Of a stretch of 64,000 nucleotides of DNA, positions 32,576-41,662 are shown piece after piece (within the stretch, counting starts at the first letter, position 1; each line of letters opens with the position of its first letter). Under the pieces are notes generated by a model. The model had not been told where the DNA came from. It searched no databases and saw only the letters and a list, made by a program, of their open reading frames with translations. A program made the translations under genes and the position numbers. Origin of the DNA: Ruminococcus_G sp964621905 (GTDB taxonomy: Bacteria > Bacillota > Clostridia > Lachnospirales > Lachnospiraceae); assembly GCA_964621905.1 (NCBI GenBank), contig CAZUNG010000002.1, positions 252,382-316,381 of the forward strand. Direction: 5' to 3'.

Positions 32576-34285
32576 ATGAAAACATCTGATCAATTAAAAC
32601 AGCTTTTATTTTCCATCAACCACAAAAGCTATCCGGCCTACAAAGATACCCGGGGCAGTTACCAGTTTGACGGCTACCAACTGAACATCGACCATGTACA
32701 GGGGGACCCTTTTGCGGCCCCTTCAAAAGTCAGTATTCTGGTGCCGGGCAGACGTGCCGGCTTTCCGAACGCATACTATAACCTGCCTCATAAACGCATT
32801 GCGCTTGAAGATTATCTGACACGGCTGTTTGCACGCGAAACAGAACAGTTTAATTTTAAAGCCAAAGGTTCCGGAAAAAGCGGGCTGATCTCCATCAGCC
32901 GCTGCGGACAGGAGATTCTGTCCCGGACTTCCTGTAGCATTTCTCCAGAATCGGGTGACATTCTGATCCGTATGGAGATCGGGTTTCCGGCAAACGGCCG
33001 CAGTATCAGCTCGCCGGAGCTTATTAAAATCTTCTTTGATTTTCTTCCTCCCGGCATCAGACGTACGCTTTACTGCAAATCACTGGATGCGGCAGCACTG
33101 GCAGCTGTCATAGCGCTTGCGGAAGACCAGCACGCACTCCGTACGATGCTGCCCGCCAAAGGGCTTGTCGCTTTCGTTGCAAATGGTTCCATTCTGCCGC
33201 GGGAAAGCGGCGTGTCCCAGAAACCAATGCGCAGCGCGACTGCCTTTCACTCTCCTGCATCTATGGAAGTCACACTCACGCTTCCGAACAGGGGAGCTGT
33301 CACCGGCATGGGCATCAGACCAGGCATTACCCTGATCATCGGCGGCGGATATCACGGAAAATCAACACTTTTAAAGGCGCTGGAGCTCGGGGTTTATAAT
33401 CACATAGCCGGGGATGGCAGAGAATTTGTCATCACAGACGCATCCGCAGTCAAAATCCGGGCGGAGGATGGACGCAGCATCCGCAGCACTGACATTTCCA
33501 TGTTTATCAACCATCTGCCCAATAAAAAAGATACCCGCCGTTTTTGTACGGAAGATGCCAGCGGCAGCACTTCGCAGGCTGCCAATGTTGTGGAAGCCAT
33601 CGAGGCGGGGACCTCTTTGCTGCTCATCGATGAGGATACCTGTGCGACCAACTTCATGGTCCGCGACGAACTGATGCAGCTGGTCGTGCACAGGGAACAG
33701 GAGCCGATTACCCCATTTATTGAACGTGTCCGGGATCTCTACGAAAAAAACGGCATTTCTTCCATTATGGTAGCCGGAAGTTCCGGCTCATATTTCCATG
33801 TGGCAGACCGGATCATCCAGATGAACAGCTACATACCGGCTGATATCACGGACTTCGCCAAAGAGCAGGCGGCAAACTTTCCAATCCGGACCACTCCTGC
33901 CGAGCCGGCTTGTCTTCCCGGCTTTTCGCGGATTCCGGCTCCATCCCGCGATTTCCGGCCGGATGCCCGGATCAAAATGAAAACGCTCGGCCGTGACGCC
34001 TTTACCATCAACCGGGAAACCGTCGATCTGCGCTATGTCGAACAACTTGCTGACAGCGAACAGACGAACGCTTTGTCATACCTGCTGAAATACGCGATGA
34101 CTCATCTCTGTGATGGAAAAAAAGACCTGCGCACCATCGTCGGTGAGCTTGTCTCCCTGATCGAAAAGCAGGGCCTCGCTGCCGCCTGCGACAGCTCATG
34201 GCTGCCCGCCGGTCTTGCGATGCCCCGTCCCCAGGAAATCTACGCATGCTTCAACCGCTTCCGCGGTCTGACGGTGCAGCGATAG
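32576..34285 (+). CDS. ABC-class predicted ATPase (COG3044 family)
   Basis: A 569-aa soluble P-loop ATPase of the ABC_ATPase/COG3044 family. Residues 1-240 form the family-specific N-terminal region (ILVPGRRAGFPNAYYN, KIFFDFLPPGIRRTL). Walker A GGGYHGKST is at 256-264, an ABC signature-like stretch EDASGSTSQAANVVEAIEAG at about 326-345 and Walker B LLLIDED at 348-354. It has no membrane segments and no permease neighbour. Its role is not established; relatives of this family in trypanosome mitochondria take part in RNA processing. ATG 32576 follows a GTGAGG-type site. Confidence 0.85.
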   Translation: MKTSDQLKQLLFSINHKSYPAYKDTRGSYQFDGYQLNIDHVQGDPFAAPSKVSILVPGRRAGFPNAYYNLPHKRIALEDYLTRLFARETEQFNFKAKGSGKSGLISISRCGQEILSRTSCSISPESGDILIRMEIGFPANGRSISSPELIKIFFDFLPPGIRRTLYCKSLDAAALAAVIALAEDQHALRTMLPAKGLVAFVANGSILPRESGVSQKPMRSATAFHSPASMEVTLTLPNRGAVTGMGIRPGITLIIGGGYHGKSTLLKALELGVYNHIAGDGREFVITDASAVKIRAEDGRSIRSTDISMFINHLPNKKDTRRFCTEDASGSTSQAANVVEAIEAGTSLLLIDEDTCATNFMVRDELMQLVVHREQEPITPFIERVRDLYEKNGISSIMVAGSSGSYFHVADRIIQMNSYIPADITDFAKEQAANFPIRTTPAEPACLPGFSRIPAPSRDFRPDARIKMKTLGRDAFTINRETVDLRYVEQLADSEQTNALSYLLKYAMTHLCDGKKDLRTIVGELVSLIEKQGLAAACDSSWLPAGLAMPRPQEIYACFNRFRGLTVQR

Positions 34286-34292
34286 TATGGTC

Positions 34293-34327
34293 ACTGCCGG
34301 CTTTTGGCTCTGTCACTCGCCGGCAGT
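34293..34327. terminator. Hairpin between the convergent COG3044 and glgX genes
   Basis: ACTGCCGGC (34293-34301) pairs with GCCGGCAGT (34319-34327) around a 17-nt loop. It covers the glgX stop codon. U-tracts are missing on both exits, so termination efficiency is uncertain. Confidence 0.5.
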
Positions 34328-36418
34328 AAAAATCATGACACTGCGGTCTTCGATGACAACTGTGTCAGCATCTTTGAAATACCTGTTTTGGATGCTGTCT
34401 TCTTTTCCGGTATCCACTTCCAGTTTCCAGCGGATTCTCCCCGCTGCCGGATACGGCAGCCGAAATTCCAGTGGTTCCCAGTAGGCATTGACTGCGACAA
34501 ACACAAAGTCATCTCTGCTGTCTGATGCATCTCTGCCGGCATACAGCACGCCGATCAGTCTTGTATTCTCATCGAACTGGTCGTTCCACGGGATACCGGA
34601 ATGGAAACTGACATCCGGCAGTCCGCACAATGCACATTTCGTCTTTCTGCGAAGCACCGGATGACGCATCCGGAATGCGTTCATCCAGGAACAAAAGGAA
34701 AACATATCCTGTTCTGTTTTCAGATTCTCCCAGTCCAGCCAGGAAATCTCATTGTCCTGGCAGTACGCATTGTTGTTTCCATACTGTGTATTCCCGAATT
34801 CATCCCCCGCACGCACCATCACAGCCCCACGGCTGCACATCAGAACAGCGTACGCATTTTTCCGCAGCTTTTTTCTGAGTGCGAGTATCTTCGGATCATC
34901 TGTCTCGCCTTCCGCCCCGCAGTTCCAGCTGCGGTTATCAAAATCTCCGTCCGTATTGTTCCACCCATTTTTTTCATTATGTTTTTCGTTGTATGCATAC
35001 AGATCGTACAGTGTAAATCCGTCATGGCAGGTGATAAAATTGACCGATGCCTGATCCCCCCGATCAGGAGAATGGTAAAGATCCGGTGAGCCAATCATCC
35101 GCTGCACCGCACTCGCAGCCATCCCGCCGTCGCCTTTCAGGAAAGAACGGATATCATCCCTGTACTTTCCGTTCCACTCCGCCCAACGCCCAAATGACGG
35201 GAAACTTCCGACCTGATAAAGTCCGGCTGCGTCCCACGCCTCAGCTATCAGCTTCACTTTACTCAGAATCGGATCCGCACTCAAAGTTTCCAAAAGCGGC
35301 GGCCGGCTAAGAGGCGTCCCATCCCCGCTTCTTCCCAGAATGGATGCCAGATCAAATCGAAATCCCGATACATGGTATTCGATCACCCAATACCGCAGAC
35401 AGTCCAGAATCATCTGCTGCACCACCGGATGGTTACAGTTGAGGGTATTGCCGCAGCCGCTGAAGTTATAGTAATCCCCGTCCGGTGTCATCATATAGTA
35501 CACATTGTTGTCGATACCCTTCAGGGAAAAACACGGTCCAAACTGATTTCCTTCGGCTGTATGATTAAACACGACGTCCAGTATCACCTCGATGCCGTTT
35601 TCATTCAGTTCCCGAATCAGTGTTTTCAGTTCGCTGCCTTCCCGGTTATACTCCACAGCGGAAGTATAGCTGGTGTTCGGTGCAAAGAAACAGACCGGAT
35701 TATAGCCCCAGTAATTATAAAGCGTCTCTCCATCCACCACCCGCATCTCCTCCATCTCATCAAATTCAAAGATCGGCATCAGTTCTACCGCATTGACACC
35801 GAGCTTTTTCAGATACGGGATTTTTTCCCGCAGCCCTTCAAACGTTCCAGGCCGCTTCACCCCTGATGATTTGTGTTTCGTAAACCCCCGCACATGCAGC
35901 TCATAGATAATCAAATCCGTAAACGGTATATCCAGACAGGGAGATTTCCCCCACAAAAACCGTTCTTCCACAACACGGGCTCTGTATGTCGGATAGTTCT
36001 CTGTTTTCTCTCCCCATTTACTCTGTCCGACAACTGCACGGGCGTACGGATCCAGCAGATACTTTTCTTTATCAAACAGCAGGCCTTTCTTTGGATCATA
36101 CGGCCCGTCAAAGCGATACGCATACTCGGTCTCCTCGATATCCAGGCCAAATACGATCATGGAATATGTATTTCCGATCCGGTACTCCTCAGGAAACGGT
36201 ATGACCGTATACGGTTCTTCCTGCCCTCTGTGAAACAGCGCAAGCTCGCAGGAATACGCACCCAGTGAGTGAACCGTAAAACTTACTCCGCCCGGCAATG
36301 CCAGCGCTCCCTGTATCAGATACATTCCAGGGCGGATCCCATATCCGCCCGCCTGATCGAGTGGTTTTAAGAGTCGCCTGATCCCCTCAACGCGTTTGTC
36401 AACCAGTTTTTCAACCAT
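34313..36418 (-). CDS. glgX: Glycogen-debranching/isoamylase-type enzyme (GlgX-like, GH13)
   Basis: An enzyme that hydrolyses alpha-1,6 branches of glycogen or limit dextrins. Residues about 25-130 are a CBM48 domain. The GH13 regions are complete: DVVFNH (281-286), GFRFD with nucleophile D356, acid E393 in LIAEAWD, and H465-D466 in FITCHDG. Length 701 aa fits GlgX. There is no signal peptide, so it acts in the cytosol. The gene begins 3 nt after the stop of the AI-2E-type transporter gene, so they share a transcript. No other glycogen genes are visible here. Confidence 0.93.
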   Translation of the reverse strand: MVEKLVDKRVEGIRRLLKPLDQAGGYGIRPGMYLIQGALALPGGVSFTVHSLGAYSCELALFHRGQEEPYTVIPFPEEYRIGNTYSMIVFGLDIEETEYAYRFDGPYDPKKGLLFDKEKYLLDPYARAVVGQSKWGEKTENYPTYRARVVEERFLWGKSPCLDIPFTDLIIYELHVRGFTKHKSSGVKRPGTFEGLREKIPYLKKLGVNAVELMPIFEFDEMEEMRVVDGETLYNYWGYNPVCFFAPNTSYTSAVEYNREGSELKTLIRELNENGIEVILDVVFNHTAEGNQFGPCFSLKGIDNNVYYMMTPDGDYYNFSGCGNTLNCNHPVVQQMILDCLRYWVIEYHVSGFRFDLASILGRSGDGTPLSRPPLLETLSADPILSKVKLIAEAWDAAGLYQVGSFPSFGRWAEWNGKYRDDIRSFLKGDGGMAASAVQRMIGSPDLYHSPDRGDQASVNFITCHDGFTLYDLYAYNEKHNEKNGWNNTDGDFDNRSWNCGAEGETDDPKILALRKKLRKNAYAVLMCSRGAVMVRAGDEFGNTQYGNNNAYCQDNEISWLDWENLKTEQDMFSFCSWMNAFRMRHPVLRRKTKCALCGLPDVSFHSGIPWNDQFDENTRLIGVLYAGRDASDSRDDFVFVAVNAYWEPLEFRLPYPAAGRIRWKLEVDTGKEDSIQNRYFKDADTVVIEDRSVMIFTAGE

Positions 36419-36421
36419 AAG

Positions 36422-37558
36422 CTACTTCCTTTCCAGTCCGTGCTCCCGCCTCAGCACATCATTTTTCAAAAAGATAGAAAGAACCGTCGTGACCGGAACA
36501 CCAATCAGCATGCCAACGATTCCGAACATTCCGCCGCCCACTGTGATTCCGAGCAGAACCCAAAAGCCAGACAGACCGATTTTATTGCCGACAATTTTTG
36601 GATAAATTGCACTGTTCTCAACCTGCTGAAGTATCACCAAAAAAACCAGGAAAACCAGGGCCTGTTTCGGCTCCACGAACAACAGCAGCAGAACTGCCAC
36701 GCCGCCCCCGATATATGCTCCCCACACGGGAACCAGTGCAGTCACCGCGATGATGATGCTGATCAGCCCCGCATAATCAATGCGCAGAACAATCATACCG
36801 ATAAAGCACAGGCTGCCAAGTATCAGCGCCTCTGTCAGCTGACCTACAACATAATTGTCAAAGACAACATTGACTGTACAGCAGACACTCTTTACTTTCC
36901 GGCAGAATGTTCCCGGGCAGTAAGTCCGCAAGACTCTTTTGCACTGACCAATCAGCTTTTCCTTGCCGCTCATCAGGTAAACAGACAGAACCAGAGAAAT
37001 AATAACCTCCGCCAGACAGGAGATGGCATTCGATGTGATTTTCCAGATCTGAGGCAGCGTTCCCTCGAATACCTGATCCAGTTTTCCCAGGTAATTGTTG
37101 AGGGAGGCGATCACCTCGGACATATCAATCTGACGGATGCCCGCCCTGTCCATAAACTGGTTCAGATCTCTTTGGATCGCTGCGACATACTGGTCTGCAC
37201 TGTTTACAAACATTGATACATTTTCCACAATCTGCGGAACCATAAAACGCACCAGCAGCACAATGCCCCCGATGACCGCCAGATAAACCGTCAGAATCGC
37301 CAGCACCTTCGCCGCGCCCGGCCGGTTTCCCATCTTCCTCCCGTAAAGTTCACGCAGTTTCTCATACGGTCTGTTCAGCACAAATGCAATCGCGATGCCG
37401 ATAAACAGAGGTCTCAGATAACCGATAAATGTCCATATGCCCTTCAGGATATCACGAAAATTGATAACGACCAAAACCAGTATCACGGTATACGTAATGA
37501 CTACTATCCATTGTTTTACACGGGAATCTTCCAAACTCAGCTGCACACTCCTTATCAT
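36422..37558 (-). CDS. AI-2E family (DUF20) membrane transporter
   Basis: A 378-aa membrane protein with about eight hydrophobic segments. The C-terminal half carries the family pattern VTALVPVWGAYIGGG, VENSAIYPKIVGNKIGLSG and IGVPVTTVLSIFLK. Members export small molecules or act as ion antiporters; the cargo here is unknown. The ATG at 37558 lacks a clear ribosome site, while AAGGAG occurs a few codons inside, so the true start could be slightly downstream. It is followed by glgX after 3 nt. Confidence 0.9.
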   Translation of the reverse strand: MIRSVQLSLEDSRVKQWIVVITYTVILVLVVINFRDILKGIWTFIGYLRPLFIGIAIAFVLNRPYEKLRELYGRKMGNRPGAAKVLAILTVYLAVIGGIVLLVRFMVPQIVENVSMFVNSADQYVAAIQRDLNQFMDRAGIRQIDMSEVIASLNNYLGKLDQVFEGTLPQIWKITSNAISCLAEVIISLVLSVYLMSGKEKLIGQCKRVLRTYCPGTFCRKVKSVCCTVNVVFDNYVVGQLTEALILGSLCFIGMIVLRIDYAGLISIIIAVTALVPVWGAYIGGGVAVLLLLFVEPKQALVFLVFLVILQQVENSAIYPKIVGNKIGLSGFWVLLGITVGGGMFGIVGMLIGVPVTTVLSIFLKNDVLRREHGLERK

Positions 37559-37636
37559 CTACTTACTGTAATATCAAGAGTATTCCTATCGTAGCACACT
37601 TTATACAAAAAAGGAACTTTCTTCCGTAATTTAAGA

Positions 37637-37668
37637 GAAGGTCCGGACTCTTACGAATCCGAACCTTC
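37637..37668 (-). terminator. Terminator after the PKTG-anchored protein gene
   Basis: A 14-bp stem (37637-37650 with 37655-37668, two G-T pairs) has a 4-nt loop. On the minus strand it is followed by TCTTAAATT. It lies 20 nt after the stop of the gene at 37689 and closes the capsule-type regulatory operon. Confidence 0.7.
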
Positions 37669-37688
37669 CCTATGTAAGCATTGATCTA

Positions 37689-38306
37689 TTATGCTGCTTT
37701 TCTTTTTTTATAGTAAGTAACACCCATTCCGAGCGCTGCAGCTACTGCGATCAGTCCAGCATAAGCTGCTGTTGCTGTTTCACCTGTCTTAGGTGATGTA
37801 GTTGTTGTAGTAGTTGTAGCAGTTTCTGCTGCATCACCGTCAACTACGAATGCTACCGGTGACAGAGAATTAAATGTTGCCTCAATTGTGCCGGCACCTG
37901 CCTTAGCAGTTACAACTTCCCATGCTTTCTTCTCAGTATCATAGTGCAGAACAGCTACCTTTGAGTCAGCCTTTACGCCAGTTACATTAAAGGTAATTGA
38001 CAGCGGAAATTTAGCGCCTTCCGGAGCTACGACGTCTTTCACGTCAACAACCTGCATGCCTTCTTCAAACGCATCGCCCAGCAGTTCTTTTACTTTATCA
38101 ATATTCTTGATCTCATCTGCCGCTGCTTTGTACTCAGCCGGAATGTCTTTGATTGTTACATCAATTGCATTACCGTCAGCATCTACGGCTGCGTTTACCT
38201 TCGTTACCACACCCGTCACTGTAACACTCGGTGCTGCGAGTACGGTTGCAGCTGCTCCGATTGTCATCAGCGCTGCGCATGCTAACGCAATAACTTTTTT
38301 CATCAT
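37689..38306 (-). CDS. Secreted protein with PKTG cell-wall sorting signal
   Basis: A 205-aa exported protein. Residues 1-25 are a signal peptide (MKKVIALACAALMTIGAAATVLA). A beta-rich region of about 130 residues follows, similar in layout to small Clostridia surface domains (LSITFNVTGVKADSKVAVLHYD). A Thr run leads to SPKTGE, a hydrophobic helix and KKRKAA. The P-K-T-G pentapeptide-type signal is a sortase site. It lies 68 nt after the LCP gene and three genes after a class B sortase, which may anchor it. The start was set at ATG 38306, 8 nt after AGGAGG. Confidence 0.85.
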   Translation of the reverse strand: MMKKVIALACAALMTIGAAATVLAAPSVTVTGVVTKVNAAVDADGNAIDVTIKDIPAEYKAAADEIKNIDKVKELLGDAFEEGMQVVDVKDVVAPEGAKFPLSITFNVTGVKADSKVAVLHYDTEKKAWEVVTAKAGAGTIEATFNSLSPVAFVVDGDAAETATTTTTTTSPKTGETATAAYAGLIAVAAALGMGVTYYKKRKAA

Positions 38307-38374
38307 AAAAAGATCCTCCTGTTTCTTATTCTTTTTCAAGAATAGTTGCTATTTCATTTTCTCTTATTTTACCA

Positions 38375-39403
38375 TTAATTCTTCAGTTTGTAAAATGTTT
38401 TTATCACTAAATCGTATAAATTGTCCTCATCTACGTAAAATTCGTCATGTTCTGCGCCTTCGCGGACTTCTCCCGGCAGATATTGGGTCTCTTCCGACTC
38501 AAATTCATAGTTTGCAAAACTGTCTATCTGCTGTGCATTCATGTCGGTCACCATATATGGCTTCAAAAAAGAAGAAAACCGCTCATAATAACTGCCCTCT
38601 GCACCGGCTGTATGTTTCAGCGCCTGTACAAGCGCCGTGATATACTGAACCTGACGCTGCATTCTGCCGTTATTGCTGCCGGTCACATTCGTATCACGGT
38701 AGCGGACATACCGTTCCGCCTGCTCACCAGTCATCGTGATCACCGCCCCCTGGACAAATGCCGGATCCACCTCCGTATAATCCTCAGGTATCGTGAGTGT
38801 CACTCCCCCTACCGCGTCGTTCAATGTGCTGATCGAATCAATGTTAAGAGAAATATAGGCATCTACGGGCAGCTCATACAGCAGCTCCGATACCGTCTTC
38901 TCCATCGCCCAGCAGCTGCTCTTTTCCCCGTTTCCATACGCATACTGCGTCGCAATCTGCGCTTCCACACTCGTATAGAAATTCCCGTTCACATCGTAGA
39001 TATCCACATCCGTCATCGTATCCCTGGAAATCTGCAGCACTTTACCCGTCTGCGTATTTTCGTCGAGCGACAAAATCATGATACAATCCGCCTGACCTGC
39101 AGTCCCGGGTGTGTCCTGCAGAGTCACTTCCTCTTTCTTGTCCACACCCATAAACAGAATATTCGTCAGTTCCCTGTTGTATTCATATGTCTGTCCCTGA
39201 TATGTCACAGTCTGTGGATTGCTGCTCTGCGTGACCTGCTCCTCCTGTGCTTGGGCTTTTGCCACTTCCTGCCGGTGATCCAGCAGCAGTTTTCCGGCCA
39301 AAACACCAAGCGCCCCTATCATTATTACTACACAGCCCGCCAGAATCATGCTGCTGATGCTCAGCCGACGGCTGTGATTCCCGTGCTTTTTATCATTCTT
39401 CAT
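38375..39403 (-). CDS. LytR-CpsA-Psr (LCP) family wall-polymer ligase
   Basis: A membrane-anchored enzyme that attaches lipid-linked glycans or teichoic acids to peptidoglycan. One N-terminal membrane helix (about residues 16-38) is followed by an extracellular LCP domain. Phosphate/lipid-binding motifs are NILFMGVDKKEE, ADCIMILSLDE, LQISRDTMTDVDIY, DAVGGVTLTIPEDY and RYRDTNVTGSNNGRMQRQ. Length 342 aa is normal. Its start overlaps the sortase gene by 11 nt. In this locus it probably couples the exopolysaccharide to the wall. Confidence 0.93.
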   Translation of the reverse strand: MKNDKKHGNHSRRLSISSMILAGCVVIMIGALGVLAGKLLLDHRQEVAKAQAQEEQVTQSSNPQTVTYQGQTYEYNRELTNILFMGVDKKEEVTLQDTPGTAGQADCIMILSLDENTQTGKVLQISRDTMTDVDIYDVNGNFYTSVEAQIATQYAYGNGEKSSCWAMEKTVSELLYELPVDAYISLNIDSISTLNDAVGGVTLTIPEDYTEVDPAFVQGAVITMTGEQAERYVRYRDTNVTGSNNGRMQRQVQYITALVQALKHTAGAEGSYYERFSSFLKPYMVTDMNAQQIDSFANYEFESEETQYLPGEVREGAEHDEFYVDEDNLYDLVIKTFYKLKN

Positions 39404-40190
39404 TAATCAATACCGCCTCTACCAGAAAACGCTGTTCGCTGTTGCTGTTGCATGTTGACAGGGTGATAATCCTGTCATTCACCGTAGCAGTCGTCTCAGA
39501 ACTGAAATGACTTGCTATATTCCTCACCGACATGACCGAATCCAGAAATGCCTGGAACTGAGCTTCATCGTTACAGTCATAAGATCTCAGGATATGCCTG
39601 TTGTCATACGTCACAGCTGCAAATACACGGTACGTGTAGATATGGTCCGGTGTATAAATGTAAATGTCAGGATGAGCCTCCATATATGCGGGGTCCACAT
39701 ACTGGTGCAGTCCGCCGAACATCGATCCGTCATTCATGTTATGTCCGTAGATTACCGTGTTTTTATCGGTAAAATCCACCTGATTAATGTTCTCCGTATA
39801 AATGGATCCGGGGAGCCCCTCCGCTTTGTCCAGCGTATGGTTCAGATAGTACGTATTATCCGCCGCACTCTGCAGAATCGGATAATCGATAACCGTATCC
39901 GGTATCTGAATCCACGCATAGATGTCTGAATTTCTCTGCTGAAGCTGTGCAAAATCGATCGGGATCACCACCTCCGGTGTCGGCTCCGGTGTGGCTTCCT
40001 CCGTCGCTTCCGGTGTCTTTGCCGGCTCTGCAGTCGGTGAAGGCGTTGGCGTCGCCTTCACTTCCTCTGCAAGTTCCTCATAAACCTGTTCTTTTTGTTT
40101 CTGCACCGTATAGTAGTAAACACAAAATCCTCCGGCTGCCAGAAAAATAATGAGAAACATACCAAATAAAATCTTATATTTATTTCTCAT
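39393..40190 (-). CDS. srtB: Class B sortase
   Basis: A transpeptidase at the outer membrane face. One N-terminal helix (residues 7-27) and a Pro/Thr/Glu-rich spacer (about 45-75) precede the sortase domain. The catalytic triad is H150 (VIYGHNM), C247 (TLSTCNSN) and R254 (EQRFLVEAV). TLSTC and the preceding structure fit class B. It lies between cpsC and the LCP gene, overlapping both by 11 nt. A candidate substrate is the PKTG protein encoded at the end of the same operon. Confidence 0.95.
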   Translation of the reverse strand: MRNKYKILFGMFLIIFLAAGGFCVYYYTVQKQKEQVYEELAEEVKATPTPSPTAEPAKTPEATEEATPEPTPEVVIPIDFAQLQQRNSDIYAWIQIPDTVIDYPILQSAADNTYYLNHTLDKAEGLPGSIYTENINQVDFTDKNTVIYGHNMNDGSMFGGLHQYVDPAYMEAHPDIYIYTPDHIYTYRVFAAVTYDNRHILRSYDCNDEAQFQAFLDSVMSVRNIASHFSSETTATVNDRIITLSTCNSNSEQRFLVEAVLINEE

Positions 40191-40926
40191 GATCTTTTTT
40201 CAACTCTTTAAGCTCTTTTCGCTTGTCCGGTTTCCCTTTTTCCAGCGGGATTACGGCAAGCGTGCTAAGTCCCAGATATTTTTCTACATCTTCCTGCGTC
40301 TTGATATTGTCATTGCGGATAAACTGGATCACCAGATAAACGCCGACCAGCAGAATTCCTGCCAGGATGCCGACCGCCGTATTCTTCGGAAGGCTTGGAC
40401 TGATCGGTTCCACCGATACTTCCGCTTCCTCAACGGTCGTCGGCGGGTCAGACTTCATAATATACGCCATCTGGTCTGCCGTCTCAGAGGCTACAGCGTT
40501 CGCTACGATACAGGCACGTGTCGGATCTGCATCCTGTGCCGTGATCACAAGGATACGGGTATCCGACGTATTCGAAACCGAAATCATCCTCTGGATCTCT
40601 TTTCTCGTCAGCGTAACCCCGTCTTCCTCCTGGATCTTTTCAATCGCACCATCGATTACCGGCATACTCGTCGCGATCACCTCAAAGTCAGCCGTCAGAC
40701 CTGAACTCAGCTGAAGATCGGCAAATGAAGTAACACTGGTCGTCTTAGAGAGAATATACAGCATGGATTTCGACTCATACTGCGGTGTCAGCAGCACCAG
40801 TGTAACAATAATCGCAATCAGACCGGCGATAACCCCGCCTGCCACGAACATCCACCACTTATGAAGCAGAACCCGGATCAGGCTGCCCAGGTCTATTTCA
40901 ATTTCATCATTTTCATATCTTTCCAT
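40180..40926 (-). CDS. Wzz/CpsC-type chain-length and tyrosine-kinase modulator
   Basis: The membrane half of a split Wzc-type kinase: 248 aa, two transmembrane helices (about residues 25-48 and 180-202) bracketing an extracellular domain. The family elements are IDLGSLIRVLLHKWW at the N-terminus and PxxPxxP-like SVEPISPSLPKNTAVGILAG before the second helix. It activates the cytosolic kinase encoded 43 nt upstream and helps set polysaccharide length. It overlaps the sortase gene by 11 nt. Confidence 0.92.
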   Translation of the reverse strand: MERYENDEIEIDLGSLIRVLLHKWWMFVAGGVIAGLIAIIVTLVLLTPQYESKSMLYILSKTTSVTSFADLQLSSGLTADFEVIATSMPVIDGAIEKIQEEDGVTLTRKEIQRMISVSNTSDTRILVITAQDADPTRACIVANAVASETADQMAYIMKSDPPTTVEEAEVSVEPISPSLPKNTAVGILAGILLVGVYLVIQFIRNDNIKTQEDVEKYLGLSTLAVIPLEKGKPDKRKELKELKKDHEK

Positions 40927-40969
40927 TGTTCAACTCCTCTTTCGCTTCCCGTTATGATTCTGATACTGC

Positions 40970-41662
40970 CTACGCATCATAGCTGTAGTAATTGTCATAA
41001 TTTCCGTAACGTTTTCCATAGTAACTGCCGCGGCGGACATCCACTTTATTCAGCACGACGCCCAGCAGATTATTGTTGGCTGAACGCAGCTGTTCTGTGA
41101 CTGTTTTGGCTACTGAGCGCGATGAATTGTCTGCAGCCAGGACCAGAAGTGAAGCATCGCATTCCTTTGCCACAACTGCCGCGTCAATCACGTTGGAAAG
41201 CGGAGGTGTATCGATCAATACGTAATCAAAAGTCTTTTTCAGAATCGGAAGCATCTGCGCGAAGCGCTCATTTCCCAGAAGCTCTGTCGGATTCGTCGGA
41301 AACAGTCCGGAAGGAAGCAAAAAGAGATTCTTTTTATTTGTCGAACAGATAACATCTCCGATATTCTCCTGTCCCGACAGGTAATGACTCAGCCCTTTCA
41401 CGGAGTCCTGGATCTGAAGCCGGTGAAACAGTACGGATTTTCTCAGATCCGCATCCACCAGAAGCGTTTTCTTCCCGCCGTCTGCAAATGCACACGCCAG
41501 ATTATATGTAACCGTTGTTTTTCCGTCATTCGGGGTGCAGCTCGTTATCGCAATCGACCGGTTTTCGACACCCGTGAACTCAATATTCGTCCTCAGTGTC
41601 CGATAGACCTCTTTCTCACGGTTTGTCCGGTTCGACTCCTCCCCGATGGTTATTCTATTCAT
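40970..41662 (-). CDS. CpsD/CapB-type tyrosine autokinase
   Basis: A cytosolic BY-kinase of 230 aa. The Walker A motif SCTPNDGKTTVTYNLA (about residue 40) and Walker A' LLVDADLRKSVLFHRL are present, and VLIDTPPLSNVIDAAVVA is Walker B. The C-terminus is a tyrosine cluster (GSYYGKRYGNYDNYYSYDA), the autophosphorylation tail. Its partner is the CpsC-type protein encoded downstream, and the phosphatase encoded by the overlapping upstream gene (8 nt) removes the phosphates. Confidence 0.94.
   Translation of the reverse strand: MNRITIGEESNRTNREKEVYRTLRTNIEFTGVENRSIAITSCTPNDGKTTVTYNLACAFADGGKKTLLVDADLRKSVLFHRLQIQDSVKGLSHYLSGQENIGDVICSTNKKNLFLLPSGLFPTNPTELLGNERFAQMLPILKKTFDYVLIDTPPLSNVIDAAVVAKECDASLLVLAADNSSRSVAKTVTEQLRSANNNLLGVVLNKVDVRRGSYYGKRYGNYDNYYSYDA

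Noticed and set aside
38447..39406. Plus-strand reading frame of 319 codons antisense to the LCP gene
   Set aside because: The LCP frame has all family motifs; the antisense frame has none.
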